A DNA stretch of 64,000 nt from Candidatus Bathyarchaeota archaeon (GCA_026014705.1 JAOZHU010000025.1:1-64000), one strand, 5' to 3'. Numbered from the stretch's first letter, positions 52,197-59,430 are shown. Notes: generated from the letters alone by a model not told the origin. Program-made: numbers and translations.

Positions 52197-53612
52197 TCAC
52201 CGCCCCAAGATTTTAGCGACATCTTCAGATGTGACTATGCCAAGCACTTTGCGTTCGCTGTTAATCACCGGTAGAGCGGAAATGTTATGCTGCGCCATCC
52301 GTTTGGAAGCTGTTTCCAATGGCTCGTCGATTTTTGCTGTGATTACTCGGCGGGTGACTACGTCGGCGAGTGCTTTTCTGCCCTCAGCCATGGCTCGTGT
52401 AATGTCCCATGAAGTCACTATTCCTGAGAGTTTGCCTGCATCGTCAATCACGACAATGTGGTTTACTGACTGTTTCACGATGCGTTCGGCGATTGCTTGT
52501 ATGGGCTCGTTCTCTTTGCATGTGACTGCGGCGTGTACGACGTTGGCTATGAAGGATGTTTCTTCTGTTTGCCGCATGAGCTTGAAGACGCTGTCAAGTG
52601 GAAGCCGCTCAACAGGCGTGGTCAAGTAGAACATGCCCTCTTCAATCCACGATTTCAGTGTTCCAGCGATTTTCTTGGCTGTTTTTAGGCTTGAAAGCGA
52701 GCTGACGCGGACTTTTTTCCCGTCGATGGTTATGGCGCCTGACTTCAGTTCTTTGTAGCTTATTTTGCCCAGTTTCGGGCGGTCTCTGCGTGGGACACCG
52801 TAATCGATTATGTTGGTGAAAATTTCTTCGTCCCGTATGGCTGTTTTCTTGGCTAAACCTTCGTTCAAAATCGGTATGGGTATGCCTATTCCCACGTACA
52901 TTGTAGTGCCGTACCTTGTGAAAGTTGCGCCGTGGAGAAATTCAGGGCTCATTTTCTTCGCGTTTCCGCGAACCATTAAAGTGCCGTTAAGATTCTGGGG
53001 GTCATGCTGGGTGCCTTCGCCGATAACGTATCCTTGTGCGCCGCCGAGGAAAATGCGCGTGCCTACGCCTATTGTCTCGTAGTCGGGGTCGTTCATTAAC
53101 GGGTTTAGTTCGCCAGCGCCTGAAAACGTGGCGTTTCGAAACCGCGGCAGCAGCTTGCCCATGTAAGTGTAAATTGTTTCGTCACGGCTATTCACTGCGC
53201 AAGCGTAGCGTTGATAGCAGTTGCGGAAGTTAAGCAGGTAGAACTGGTTCAAGTCGTCTTTCGTCAGATTCGTCTTTATTCTAGTCCGCGGGTAACAGTC
53301 GGTGCCGTATGCTGTGGCGCGAAGCTCGACTTCTTTTCCGCTGACTAAGTCTTCAATTACGTGTCCTCCGCCGTACTCGAAAGACTGCGTTTCCGATGTG
53401 GCAGTGGCGCCGATGTATAAGTCTACGGCTGCGCCCGGATGGCAAATTGGGACGTCGTTTATCCATGCTTTTTCAATTTTTATGGGTGGGTCAGAGTGCC
53501 CAATGTTTATGATGGCGCCTGAAGAACACATGGCTCCAAAAGTTCCTGTTGTTACGACGTCGACTTCTTTAAAAGCAACTTCGACGCCGCTGCTTTCAAC
53601 GAGTTTCTTCAT
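52197..53612 (-). CDS. DUF39-CBS protein, homocysteine biosynthesis
   Basis: The DUF39 domain occupies about residues 1-340 (DVVTTGTFGAMCSSGAIINIGHSDPPIK with two nearby reactive cysteines; GGAQGYVIGEGTQHDPQNLNGTLMVRGNA). Two CBS domains form the C-terminal 120 residues (ERIVKQSVNHIVVIDDAGKLSGIVTSWD). MA1821 of Methanosarcina is of this type and forms homocysteine with the ferredoxin. ATG at 53612 cuts off a conserved N-terminal segment of about 28 residues that is encoded in frame upstream without an ATG, GTG or TTG; the true start may be non-standard. Confidence 0.9.
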   Translation of the reverse strand: MKKLVESSGVEVAFKEVDVVTTGTFGAMCSSGAIINIGHSDPPIKIEKAWINDVPICHPGAAVDLYIGATATSETQSFEYGGGHVIEDLVSGKEVELRATAYGTDCYPRTRIKTNLTKDDLNQFYLLNFRNCYQRYACAVNSRDETIYTYMGKLLPRFRNATFSGAGELNPLMNDPDYETIGVGTRIFLGGAQGYVIGEGTQHDPQNLNGTLMVRGNAKKMSPEFLHGATFTRYGTTMYVGIGIPIPILNEGLAKKTAIRDEEIFTNIIDYGVPRRDRPKLGKISYKELKSGAITIDGKKVRVSSLSSLKTAKKIAGTLKSWIEEGMFYLTTPVERLPLDSVFKLMRQTEETSFIANVVHAAVTCKENEPIQAIAERIVKQSVNHIVVIDDAGKLSGIVTSWDITRAMAEGRKALADVVTRRVITAKIDEPLETASKRMAQHNISALPVINSERKVLGIVTSEDVAKILGR

Positions 53613-53704
53613 TTCTTGGGCGGTTAAAACTTGGGCATCGCCCTTTCTAATTTTCTGGTTTATTTCTTCTATTGTTCGGGTTTTTTGTTTGGGTTTGAGT
53701 TTCG

Positions 53705-53713
53705 TTTACCTCC
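53705..53713 (-). promoter_or_regulatory. Strong ribosome binding site with no standard start codon in range
   Basis: GGAGGT (minus strand, 53713-53708) precedes the frame that runs into the DUF39 protein. The frame opens after a TAA at 53706-53708 with ACG, AAA, CTC and reaches ATG only at 53612. CTC at 53699 has the best spacing (8 nt) and ACG at 53705 is 2 nt away. The coding continuity and this site argue that translation begins before the ATG. Confidence 0.5.
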
Positions 53714-53847
53714 AACCATGCCTAAGCGAATGGCTCATGCGCATATTAATACCTTTTGGGATTTTCGTATTTCGCCCTCTTTGTGGCGTAACAGGTGAGT
53801 CTTTATCAGCTTGGACGCATATACGAAGTTGACGAGAGGAAGTTCCC

Positions 53848-54684
53848 ATGGAGTTTCAGGATGAATGGTTGCAGATACTTCGACGCTGCAAAGACAACGT
53901 GAAATTGCGCATTCAACCGCTATTCGAAACCCTAAGCGAACCTCAACCCGACTTGGGGAAAGGCGCAGGAGGCGACTCGATGAAAGCTGTGGATTTGGCT
54001 GCGGAAAAAGCGATAATCGAAGTGCTGCAGCAGAGTAATGTTTCGTTTACGCTTATCAGCGAAGAGTCAGGCGTCATAGAGTTCGGCGCAAAGCCACGTC
54101 AATGCTATGTGACGGTTGACCCGATTGACGGCACCACTAACCTTGTCCGCGGCTTACCTTTTTACGCTTCGTCTATAGCGGTTTCCTCTGAGCCTGTGCT
54201 TTCGTCGGTTTACGCGGCGATGGTTGCGGATCTGTTTCACGATACTACGTACATGGCGCATGTGGGCAAAGGCGCTTATCGCGGCGACGAAAGAATCGCG
54301 CCTTCTTCACGTTTGTCTTTGGATGATGCGGTGGTTGGCTTGGATTTGAACACATATAGGGTTCGCGAGATTGCGCCGCAAGTAACGGGTCTTATTGAGG
54401 CAACTGGGCATATTCGTCATTTCGGCGCTAACGCCCTTGAGCTTTGCTATGTGGCTGAAGGCTTAACAGACGCGTTTGTGGATGTCCGCGGGAAGCTCCG
54501 CGCCACAGATTTGGCTGCTGCTTGGTTGATACTACGCGAGGCAGGAGGATTAATTACCACGCCGGAAGGCGATGCGTTGAACGTCAAGCTTGCACCTACA
54601 GAGAAAGTGAAGTTTGTGGCTGCTGGCAACCCGCAGATTCACAGGACCATTCTTAAACTAATTCAACCCCGAAAAAGGAAATGA
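53848..54684 (+). CDS. Inositol-monophosphatase/FBPase family enzyme
   Basis: This 278-residue lithium-sensitive-type phosphatase shows the metal-binding motifs LISEESGVI (E72/E73), VTVDPIDGTTNLVRG (D91, D94, G95, T96) and the C-terminal KLRATDLAAAWLILREAGG. Archaeal members act on inositol-1-phosphate and fructose-1,6-bisphosphate and serve gluconeogenesis or inositol-lipid synthesis. Here the substrate is undecided. GAGAGGAAG before ATG is a good binding site. It is followed by a phosphoesterase gene 1 nt later. Confidence 0.92.
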   Translation: MEFQDEWLQILRRCKDNVKLRIQPLFETLSEPQPDLGKGAGGDSMKAVDLAAEKAIIEVLQQSNVSFTLISEESGVIEFGAKPRQCYVTVDPIDGTTNLVRGLPFYASSIAVSSEPVLSSVYAAMVADLFHDTTYMAHVGKGAYRGDERIAPSSRLSLDDAVVGLDLNTYRVREIAPQVTGLIEATGHIRHFGANALELCYVAEGLTDAFVDVRGKLRATDLAAAWLILREAGGLITTPEGDALNVKLAPTEKVKFVAAGNPQIHRTILKLIQPRKRK

Positions 54685-54685
54685 A

Positions 54686-55540
54686 ATGTTAAAGTTACTG
54701 CTGCCCCACTCTGCGGCTTTGATTAAAACAGGAAAAACTCGGACTCTCGTTATCGCTGACCCGCACTTGGGCTGGGAAATGGCGCTTCAACCTAAAGGCA
54801 TCCACGTTCCAAGCCAAACGCATAGGCTGCTCAAGAAACTGGTGGCGCTCCTGTCAAGGCACAAGCCTGAAACCCTGCTAATTCTCGGCGATGTCAAGTA
54901 TACGGTTGTCAAAACCGAAGCAGGCGAATGGCGCGACATACCCGAATTCTTCACTGAACTCAAACGCCACGTAAACAACATAGCCATAGTACGCGGCAAC
55001 CACGACGCCAATCTTGAACCGCTACTGCCTGAAAACATAAAAATGCTCCCCGCAACAGGCACCGTTATTGGCAACATCGGGCTCTTCCATGGACACAAAT
55101 GGCCCTCGCCGACGTTGTTGCAGTGCAGAACGCTGGTTACGGGGCATGTGCACCCCATGGTGGTTTTCCGCGACCCCGCAGGTTTCAAAATAACCCGCCA
55201 AGTGTGGCTGAAACTCCGATGCAACACTGAGGCGTTAGCTAAGCTGCTGCTGCAGAAGCACGGCGCAAAAATCGAAGACACGCCTGAAGCCACAGTGCAA
55301 AGGCATTATGGAGCCAAGCCGCAGACAACTCGGCTGTTTATTATGCCCAGCTTCAACGATTTCCTCGGCGGCAGACCCATAAACGAAACAAAGGTCCAAA
55401 AAACGCCAAGGAATGAAGAATTGATTGGACCCGTTTTGCGCTCAGAAGCCGTAGACATCGGCAACGCAGAAATTTACCTGTTAGACGGCACATACCTCGG
55501 AACCATGAACCAGCTCAGAACATTGGGAAGCCCAAGCTAA
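54686..55540 (+). CDS. ICC-like metallophosphoesterase (COG1407 type)
   Basis: This 284-residue calcineurin-type phosphoesterase shows metal-binding residues in VIADPHLGWE (D25, H27), LLILGDVKY (D69), IVRGNHDAN (N105, H106), GLFHGHKWP (H135) and VTGHVHPMV (H154, H156). Archaeal COG1407 proteins are often near DNA-repair helicases; that neighbour is not present here. A C-terminal region beyond residue 190 (NTEALAKLLLQKHG) is extra. It follows the IMPase gene immediately and probably shares its transcript. Substrate unknown. Confidence 0.9.
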   Translation: MLKLLLPHSAALIKTGKTRTLVIADPHLGWEMALQPKGIHVPSQTHRLLKKLVALLSRHKPETLLILGDVKYTVVKTEAGEWRDIPEFFTELKRHVNNIAIVRGNHDANLEPLLPENIKMLPATGTVIGNIGLFHGHKWPSPTLLQCRTLVTGHVHPMVVFRDPAGFKITRQVWLKLRCNTEALAKLLLQKHGAKIEDTPEATVQRHYGAKPQTTRLFIMPSFNDFLGGRPINETKVQKTPRNEELIGPVLRSEAVDIGNAEIYLLDGTYLGTMNQLRTLGSPS

Positions 55541-55663
55541 AATTGTCCACAAAGCAAACCAAGCCAGCACGGCTAACAAGAAGCGCAAGGTTTCTTGAGA
55601 GAAGGAGTCAACGTTCGTCTATAGTGCAACAACGAAAGCAGCTTTGATGCATGACAAACACGC

Positions 55664-55715
55664 GCCTATTTGCAGCCTAATAGCAGTTCTATGCAGAAAC
55701 CAGTAGAAGGCCTAC
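55664..55715 (+). repeat. Short repeat motif with hairpin, copy C
   Basis: GCCTATTTG, GCCTAATAG and TATGCAGAAACC recur in the order and spacing of copy B (31247). TATTTGCAGCCTAATA is shared exactly with copy A (31187). The hairpin GTAG-AAGGC-CTAC (55703-55715) follows. It lies 20 nt before the 30-bp repeat at 55736. The rest of the 280-bp gap between the phosphoesterase and MazG-like genes holds no gene I can support. Confidence 0.6.
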
Positions 55716-55735
55716 CCTGCACAGCACTTTAAGCA

Positions 55736-55765
55736 CTATATAAACTATTTAAAAGGGGGCTATAG
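55736..55765 (+). repeat. 30-bp inverted repeat, left copy (probable promoter/operator of mazG-like gene)
   Basis: The element starts CTATATAAAC and ends GGGGGCTATAG. An exact reverse complement of all 30 nt stands at 58847-58876; the flanks of the two copies differ. Inside, TTTAAAAG could be the TATA box, about 70 nt before the mazG-like ATG. A small dyad TTTGTG-TTAG-CACAAA follows within about 20 nt. Confidence 0.8.
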
Positions 55766-55821
55766 ATTTGTGTTAGCACAAACACTCACAACCGACTAAA
55801 CAGCCAAGGAGAAAACTGAAT

Positions 55822-56130
55822 ATGCACTTGGAGGAAATGAAAAAGGAAATCGAAGCATTAGTCATCAAGAAAGGCTTTTACAACAAGCCTGAAGACATAC
55901 CGAAAAAGCTTCTTTTCGCGTTCATTGAGCTGGGCGAAGCCAGCGACTCATGGAAAAAAGGCACACCAGAAGAAAAAATAGCTGAGGAACTCATCGACGT
56001 AATCTTCTACATTTTAGACGCAAGCCGCCTAGCATGCCCAACCGTAGACATGGACGCCATGTTCAAAACAAAGCTGGAAAAGAACCACAGTAGACCCTAC
56101 CAATACGGCGAAGGACACCGAAACAAATAA
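55822..56130 (+). CDS. MazG-like nucleotide pyrophosphohydrolase
   Basis: This is a 102-residue all-alpha NTP-PPase. The Mg-binding acidic motif is IELGEASDSWKKG and EELIDVIFYILDASRLA (ExxxE ... ExxD). It belongs with MazG/dUTPase-like small enzymes that hydrolyse non-canonical or excess nucleoside triphosphates. Single-domain length is normal for archaeal members. The ATG is preceded by AAGGAGAA. Its promoter lies on the 30-bp repeat, which also occurs inverted 3 kb downstream. Confidence 0.85.
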   Translation: MHLEEMKKEIEALVIKKGFYNKPEDIPKKLLFAFIELGEASDSWKKGTPEEKIAEELIDVIFYILDASRLACPTVDMDAMFKTKLEKNHSRPYQYGEGHRNK

Positions 56131-56166
56131 CTCCGCTCGTATAGCAATTCATTCTGGGATTAAGAA

Positions 56167-56610
56167 GTGAACTTCGACTATCCAGCGCAACTGCGTTTTC
56201 AATGCACAAAATGCGGAATATGCTGCGGCGATACGCCAGAAAAAACCCGACACATCCTCCTCTTAACCGCCGAAGCAGAACAAATAGCCAAAGTCACCAA
56301 ACAGCCAATCGCCAAATTTGCAGAGAAAACCACTGGCAAAACACCCTACACCTACGAGATGAAAAAAACAGCGGAAAACGGCAAATGCGTCTTCTTAACC
56401 GAAAACAACCACTGCGCCATCTACCCGCTGAGACCATTAATCTGCACGTTCTACCCATTCGAGTTGAGAACCACTGCAAACGGAAAACACCAATTCCAGC
56501 ACACAACTGAATGCCCCAGCATCGGCAAAGGCGAAACGCTCAGAAAAAACTACTACATCAAACTGCTCAAGCAAGCGCAAGCCAAAACAAAAAACGCTGC
56601 TGAACACTAA
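56167..56610 (+). CDS. YkgJ-family cysteine-cluster protein
   Basis: This 147-residue protein contains FQCTKCGICCGD (C-x2-C-x2-CC) at the start, then CVFLTENNHCAIYPLRPLICTFYPF, and a late TTECPSIGKG. The pattern is that of YkgJ/UPF0153 Zn- or Fe-S-binding proteins of unknown function. The start is GTG at 56167. It converges with pyrI (4-nt overlap of stops). The coding strand is strongly A/C-rich, opposite to the G/T-rich hydrolase gene at 57658. Confidence 0.9.
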   Translation: MNFDYPAQLRFQCTKCGICCGDTPEKTRHILLLTAEAEQIAKVTKQPIAKFAEKTTGKTPYTYEMKKTAENGKCVFLTENNHCAIYPLRPLICTFYPFELRTTANGKHQFQHTTECPSIGKGETLRKNYYIKLLKQAQAKTKNAAEH

Positions 56611-57059
56611 AGCTGCCGCAGCACATCAGCCCTCTCCAGCAGCGAACCGCAATAGTGGCATTTCAACAACAGGGGCTCCTCGCATTCCACGTAAAACCGT
56701 GCCACAACAGGCTCACCACTATTACTCACGCAAGCAGGATTCACGCATCTAACTAAACCTTCAATGACTCGCGGCAACTTCACCACCAACTTCTCCACGA
56801 CCCGAAAATCGCGAATAATATTAATCGTGGCATGAGGCGCTACCAACGCAATACGGTTAACCTCGCTAGCATTCAATACTCGCCCTTCAACCTTCAAAAC
56901 ATCCTTGACGCCGAACCGCCTACTCGGCACGTTAACGCCAATAGTTAACACACGACCCTCACGTCCAGTGATCCCCAAAATCTTCACTACCTCCAATCCG
57001 TAACCGCCACAAATATGGTCAATAACCGTGCCATCATGAATTTTCGAAACCCGCAACAC
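56607..57059 (-). CDS. pyrI: Aspartate carbamoyltransferase regulatory chain
   Basis: PyrI is the allosteric nucleotide-binding subunit of aspartate transcarbamoylase. VSKIHDGTVIDHICGGYGLEVVKILG is the N-terminal allosteric domain and CVNPACV...CHYCG is the C-terminal zinc site (four cysteines) that contacts PyrB. GTG at 57059 or TTG at 57056 is the start that fits the family. A longer frame upstream would add a hydrophobic leader of about 30 residues, unlikely for PyrI. pyrB is not adjacent, so the subunits are encoded apart. Confidence 0.9.
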   Translation of the reverse strand: MLRVSKIHDGTVIDHICGGYGLEVVKILGITGREGRVLTIGVNVPSRRFGVKDVLKVEGRVLNASEVNRIALVAPHATINIIRDFRVVEKLVVKLPRVIEGLVRCVNPACVSNSGEPVVARFYVECEEPLLLKCHYCGSLLERADVLRQL

Positions 57060-57198
57060 GCGCCCAACCAACCCAAACACCACACAAGAAAACAACAGCA
57101 ACACATAAAAACCTACACCTACACCCGAAAAACACCAGGCACGACACAAAAAAATAAAAGCAGCAAATCAATTCACTACACACCGAAGGCGAAACACG

Positions 57199-57282
57199 GC
57201 GGGGTTGCCCTAGCCTGGTAGGGGGCAGGCCTGCTAAGTCTGTGGTCGAAAGGCCGCGTGGGTTCAAATCCCACACCCCGCG
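57199..57282 (+). tRNA. tRNA-Ser (GCT anticodon)
   Basis: This is a type II tRNA of 84 nt. Acceptor stem GCGGGGT (57199-57205) pairs with ACCCCGC (57275-57281), with discriminator G at 57282. Anticodon stem CAGGC pairs with GTCTG. The loop CTGCTAA gives anticodon GCT at 57233-57235. The long variable arm contains GGTC-GAAA-GGCC, and the T arm is GTGGG-TTCAAAT-CCCAC. No intron, and no encoded CCA, unlike the tRNA-Trp. Confidence 0.96.
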
Positions 57283-57657
57283 CTTTCAGAGACACTCATT
57301 GCTTCTTTGGTTTTCTGTAAATTGGGTCTTTGGTGTGTTTTTCTGGTATGCCGTGTGCGTTTGTGTGCTTCTGTGGGTTTTTTTGTTGTGTTTGGTTGTT
57401 GGATTGTGTGATTGTTTTTTGTTTTGTGGATTGCTTCTTGGACTGCAATATTGTTATATAAACGGGTTCGTGATTATTGGTGGATGCTGTGTGGGTTTGA
57501 GCGTGTGTTGCGGGAATTGAAGGGTTCGCGCATGTGTTCAAAGGTTGTCAGTATGTTGGTGGTTATTCTGCGAGGATGCTTTGGCGGCTAAGGGGGTGGC
57601 TGCGGCGGTTTGGGGAGTCGTGGTCGTCGTTGTTCAGGGGTTAGGGAAAGGTTAACA
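57283..57657. promoter_or_regulatory. G/T-rich leader region of the hydrolase gene
   Basis: This 375-bp stretch, strongly G/T-rich on the plus strand, has no supported gene. TTATATAAAC at about 57454-57463 is a good TATA box for a plus-strand transcript. The hydrolase start at 57658 (TTG) has GGGAAAGG a few nt upstream. An open frame on the minus strand here is only a by-product of the skewed composition. Confidence 0.4.
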
Positions 57658-58533
57658 TTGAAAGAGCAAGCGTTTTCTTTGTGTGATGGGCGACAGCTTG
57701 GTTACTGTGTAGTCGGTGATGGCGAGCCTGTGTTGTATTTTCATGGTACGGCTGGTAGTCGTTTGGAAGTTTTGCTTTTGGAGGATTTGGCGTTTGGTGG
57801 GGGTTTGCGGTTGGTTGGTGTGGACAGGTGCGGTTTTGGTTTGTCGAGTTTTAGGAGTGGGCAAAGCGTTGGAGGTTTTGCTGGTGATGTGGCTTGTCTT
57901 GTTAGGGGATTGGGGTTTAAGCGTGTTGGGGTTCTTGGGTGGTCGGGGGGTGGCGTTTTCGCGTTGGGGTTTGGGGCGCTTTTTCCTGAGCTTGTGAGCA
58001 GGATGGTTGTTGTGGGTGCGCCTGCGTTGCCTTTTGATGTGGCTGTTGCGCATAACAGTGGATTTGCGCGTTTTGCGGTGAAGTTTCCGTGGGTTGGGTT
58101 GTTGGCTTTGATGCGGATGCGCAGACAGGTTTTGCGTGCTAACGCGGATGTTGATGGTTTTTTGGTTTCCAAAGCGGGGAAGCGTTTGCTCAGTGGCTTG
58201 TGCAGGGCGGATGCGCAGTTTTTTTCTGATAGGCGTTGGGCAAGTTTGCTTTTTGTGTCTATGGCTGAGGCTTTTCGCCAAGGTAACCAGAGTGTTAAGG
58301 CTGTTTTGCAGGAGCATATGCTTTTTGTGAAGCCTTGGGATGTGCCCTTGGCGCGTATTCCGCGTGGCAAAGTGGTTGTGTGGCAGGGTGCTGAGGATAC
58401 GACTTGTCGTGTTGATAACGCTTTTCGGCTGGCGAGGGCTGTTCCCGGTGCGCAAGTTGAAGTTTTTGATGGGAAAGGGCATTTCGTAATGTTTGAGTTC
58501 TTGGTGAAGTTGGCTGGGCTTCTTCGTGGTTAA
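57658..58533 (+). CDS. Alpha/beta hydrolase
   Basis: This 291-residue alpha/beta-hydrolase has the oxyanion region LYFHGTAGSRLE and VDRCGFGLSS, and the nucleophile elbow GWSGGG (Ser). The acid is in GAEDTTC, and the catalytic His is in FDGKGHFVMFE. The TTG start at 57658 (MKEQAFSLCDGRQLGY) has GGGAAAGG upstream. The codon composition is strikingly G/T-rich compared with neighbours. Substrate unknown; no operon partner. Confidence 0.88.
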   Translation: MKEQAFSLCDGRQLGYCVVGDGEPVLYFHGTAGSRLEVLLLEDLAFGGGLRLVGVDRCGFGLSSFRSGQSVGGFAGDVACLVRGLGFKRVGVLGWSGGGVFALGFGALFPELVSRMVVVGAPALPFDVAVAHNSGFARFAVKFPWVGLLALMRMRRQVLRANADVDGFLVSKAGKRLLSGLCRADAQFFSDRRWASLLFVSMAEAFRQGNQSVKAVLQEHMLFVKPWDVPLARIPRGKVVVWQGAEDTTCRVDNAFRLARAVPGAQVEVFDGKGHFVMFEFLVKLAGLLRG

Positions 58534-58544
58534 TGTATGTGGTG

Positions 58545-58551
58545 AAAAAAA
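58545..58551 (-). terminator. T-run terminator of the ncRNA candidate
   Basis: Seven consecutive T on the minus strand follow the closing helix after eight nt (AACCACCC). Archaeal transcription ends at such T-runs with or without a hairpin. On the plus strand the same site reads as A7, so it does not serve the hydrolase gene upstream. Confidence 0.5.
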
Positions 58552-58731
58552 GGGTGGTTGAGGGAAAGAGTCTATTTTCGGGATTGTTTTTTTCAGAAAG
58601 CCGTGGCGAGCAAAGCGCTCATTGATATCCCCGTAAGCGTGATTTGCTTGTGGAACAGCCTCTTTGCAGCAATGGCGTTATTGCAGTTTTCTGAGGCTTT
58701 GAGATACTGAGACTTTGACTCTTTCCCTCAC
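58545..58731 (-). ncRNA. Candidate structured ncRNA, unknown class
   Basis: Two perfect 14-nt arms, 58559-58572 and 58717-58730 (TGAGGGAAAGAGTC on the minus strand's first arm), close a loop of 144 nt. Inside are further helices: AGCCTC/GAGGCT (58693-58698 with 58657-58662) around a GCAAT/ATTGC hairpin (58669-58684), AAGC/GCTT (58635-58649) and GAGC/GCTC (58608-58620). On the minus strand a TATA-like TTATATTC (58759-58752) lies about 24 nt before the 5' arm, and TTTTTTT (58551-58545) follows the 3' arm. No known RNA class is recognised. Confidence 0.6.
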
Positions 58732-58846
58732 GGTATATATACTCAGAGAAAGAATATAAGGTTTTAGTTTGTTGATTGTGTTCATTCGTTGCTGTTGCAT
58801 GTGGTTCATGTAAAAATAGCCTCTGCGAACTGGCGCGTGGAGAAAA

Positions 58847-58876
58847 CTATAGCCCCCTTTTAAATAGTTTATATAG
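58847..58876 (-). repeat. 30-bp inverted repeat, right copy
   Basis: Read on the minus strand this is identical over 30 nt to 55736-55765 (begins CTATATAAAC, ends GGGGGCTATAG). In that orientation it points toward the ncRNA candidate, 116 nt downstream. On the other side it ends 2 nt from the stop codon of the ECF S-component gene. A shared promoter/operator controlling the mazG-like gene and the ncRNA transcript is the simplest reading. Confidence 0.8.
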
Positions 58877-58878
58877 AG

Positions 58879-59430
58879 TCAGTTTGTCGTTAGAGTTTTG
58901 AAGTTTGCAGGCATAACTTTCAGTATTCTAGTTGCCAAGTAACCTCCGAAAATCACGCCTGACAGGAGAGCAGCGAGATACGCTGAAGCGTAAAGTGGAG
59001 TTGGCTGAGTTGGCAAGAAGAAAAACTGGACGAAGATGAAGTTGCTGGCTGAGGATAAACCGCCTGCAACATAAGCTGTATAGCGGCGCTTCGTTTTTGG
59101 AATGGCAAAGACAATGTCCACGACAGCGCCTTGCATTAAAGACACTGCAAAGGAAAAAATGCCTATGTGGCTGAAGAGTGACGCTTCAATCAATCCTTTT
59201 AATGCACCTGTCAGTGTGGCTGAGCCTCGGGTAGGCACTATTAGGGCTATTAAAATGAGCCAGAAAACGTGCAGCCCAGACAGTAATTGCGGAACAACGA
59301 AAGAAAAAATTGTCAACGTAGACAATAAACGACCAAAGTAGCCGACTGAAACGCTGCTTAAACTGCCGAGCGCGCTGAAAACTAGTATGATGGCGAGATT
59401 TCTATTCCAGAATCTTTTTTCTGTCTGCAA
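58879..59430 (-). CDS. ECF transporter S component (YkoE/ThiW-like)
   Basis: This is a 183-residue integral membrane protein with five or six helices. Segments LLSGLHVFWLILIALIVPTRGSATLTGALKGLIE and FAVSLMQGAVVDIVFAIPKTKRRYTAYVAGGLSS resemble the substrate-specific S subunits of ECF importers, in particular thiamine-precursor types. The N-terminal helix begins with a basic NRNLAIIL segment. An EcfA1A2T operon is encoded 10 kb upstream on the same strand. Assignment by overall pattern; substrate is uncertain. Its stop is next to the right 30-bp repeat. Confidence 0.65.
   Translation of the reverse strand: MQTEKRFWNRNLAIILVFSALGSLSSVSVGYFGRLLSTLTIFSFVVPQLLSGLHVFWLILIALIVPTRGSATLTGALKGLIEASLFSHIGIFSFAVSLMQGAVVDIVFAIPKTKRRYTAYVAGGLSSASNFIFVQFFFLPTQPTPLYASAYLAALLSGVIFGGYLATRILKVMPANFKTLTTN

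Noticed and set aside
57060-57149. Hydrophobic 30-residue leader in front of PyrI
   Set aside because: PyrI is cytoplasmic and the family starts at the GTG 57059/TTG 57056 region. The leader is most likely untranslated.
57296-57541. 81-codon minus-strand frame rich in Thr, Gln and Lys
   Set aside because: It arises from the G/T-rich plus strand. There is no binding site or family; composition is unlike the proteins of the window.
58678-58809. A 43-codon open frame on the minus strand (starting ATG-AAC-CAC-ATG) across the ncRNA candidate
   Set aside because: It runs through the 14-nt arm and inner hairpins, has no ribosome binding site, and shows no recognisable protein. The RNA fold explains the sequence better.
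55736-58876. The 30-bp inverted repeats as ends of a transposon
   Set aside because: The enclosed genes are ordinary (pyrI, tRNA-Ser, MazG, YkgJ, hydrolase). There is no transposase and I see no target-site duplication.
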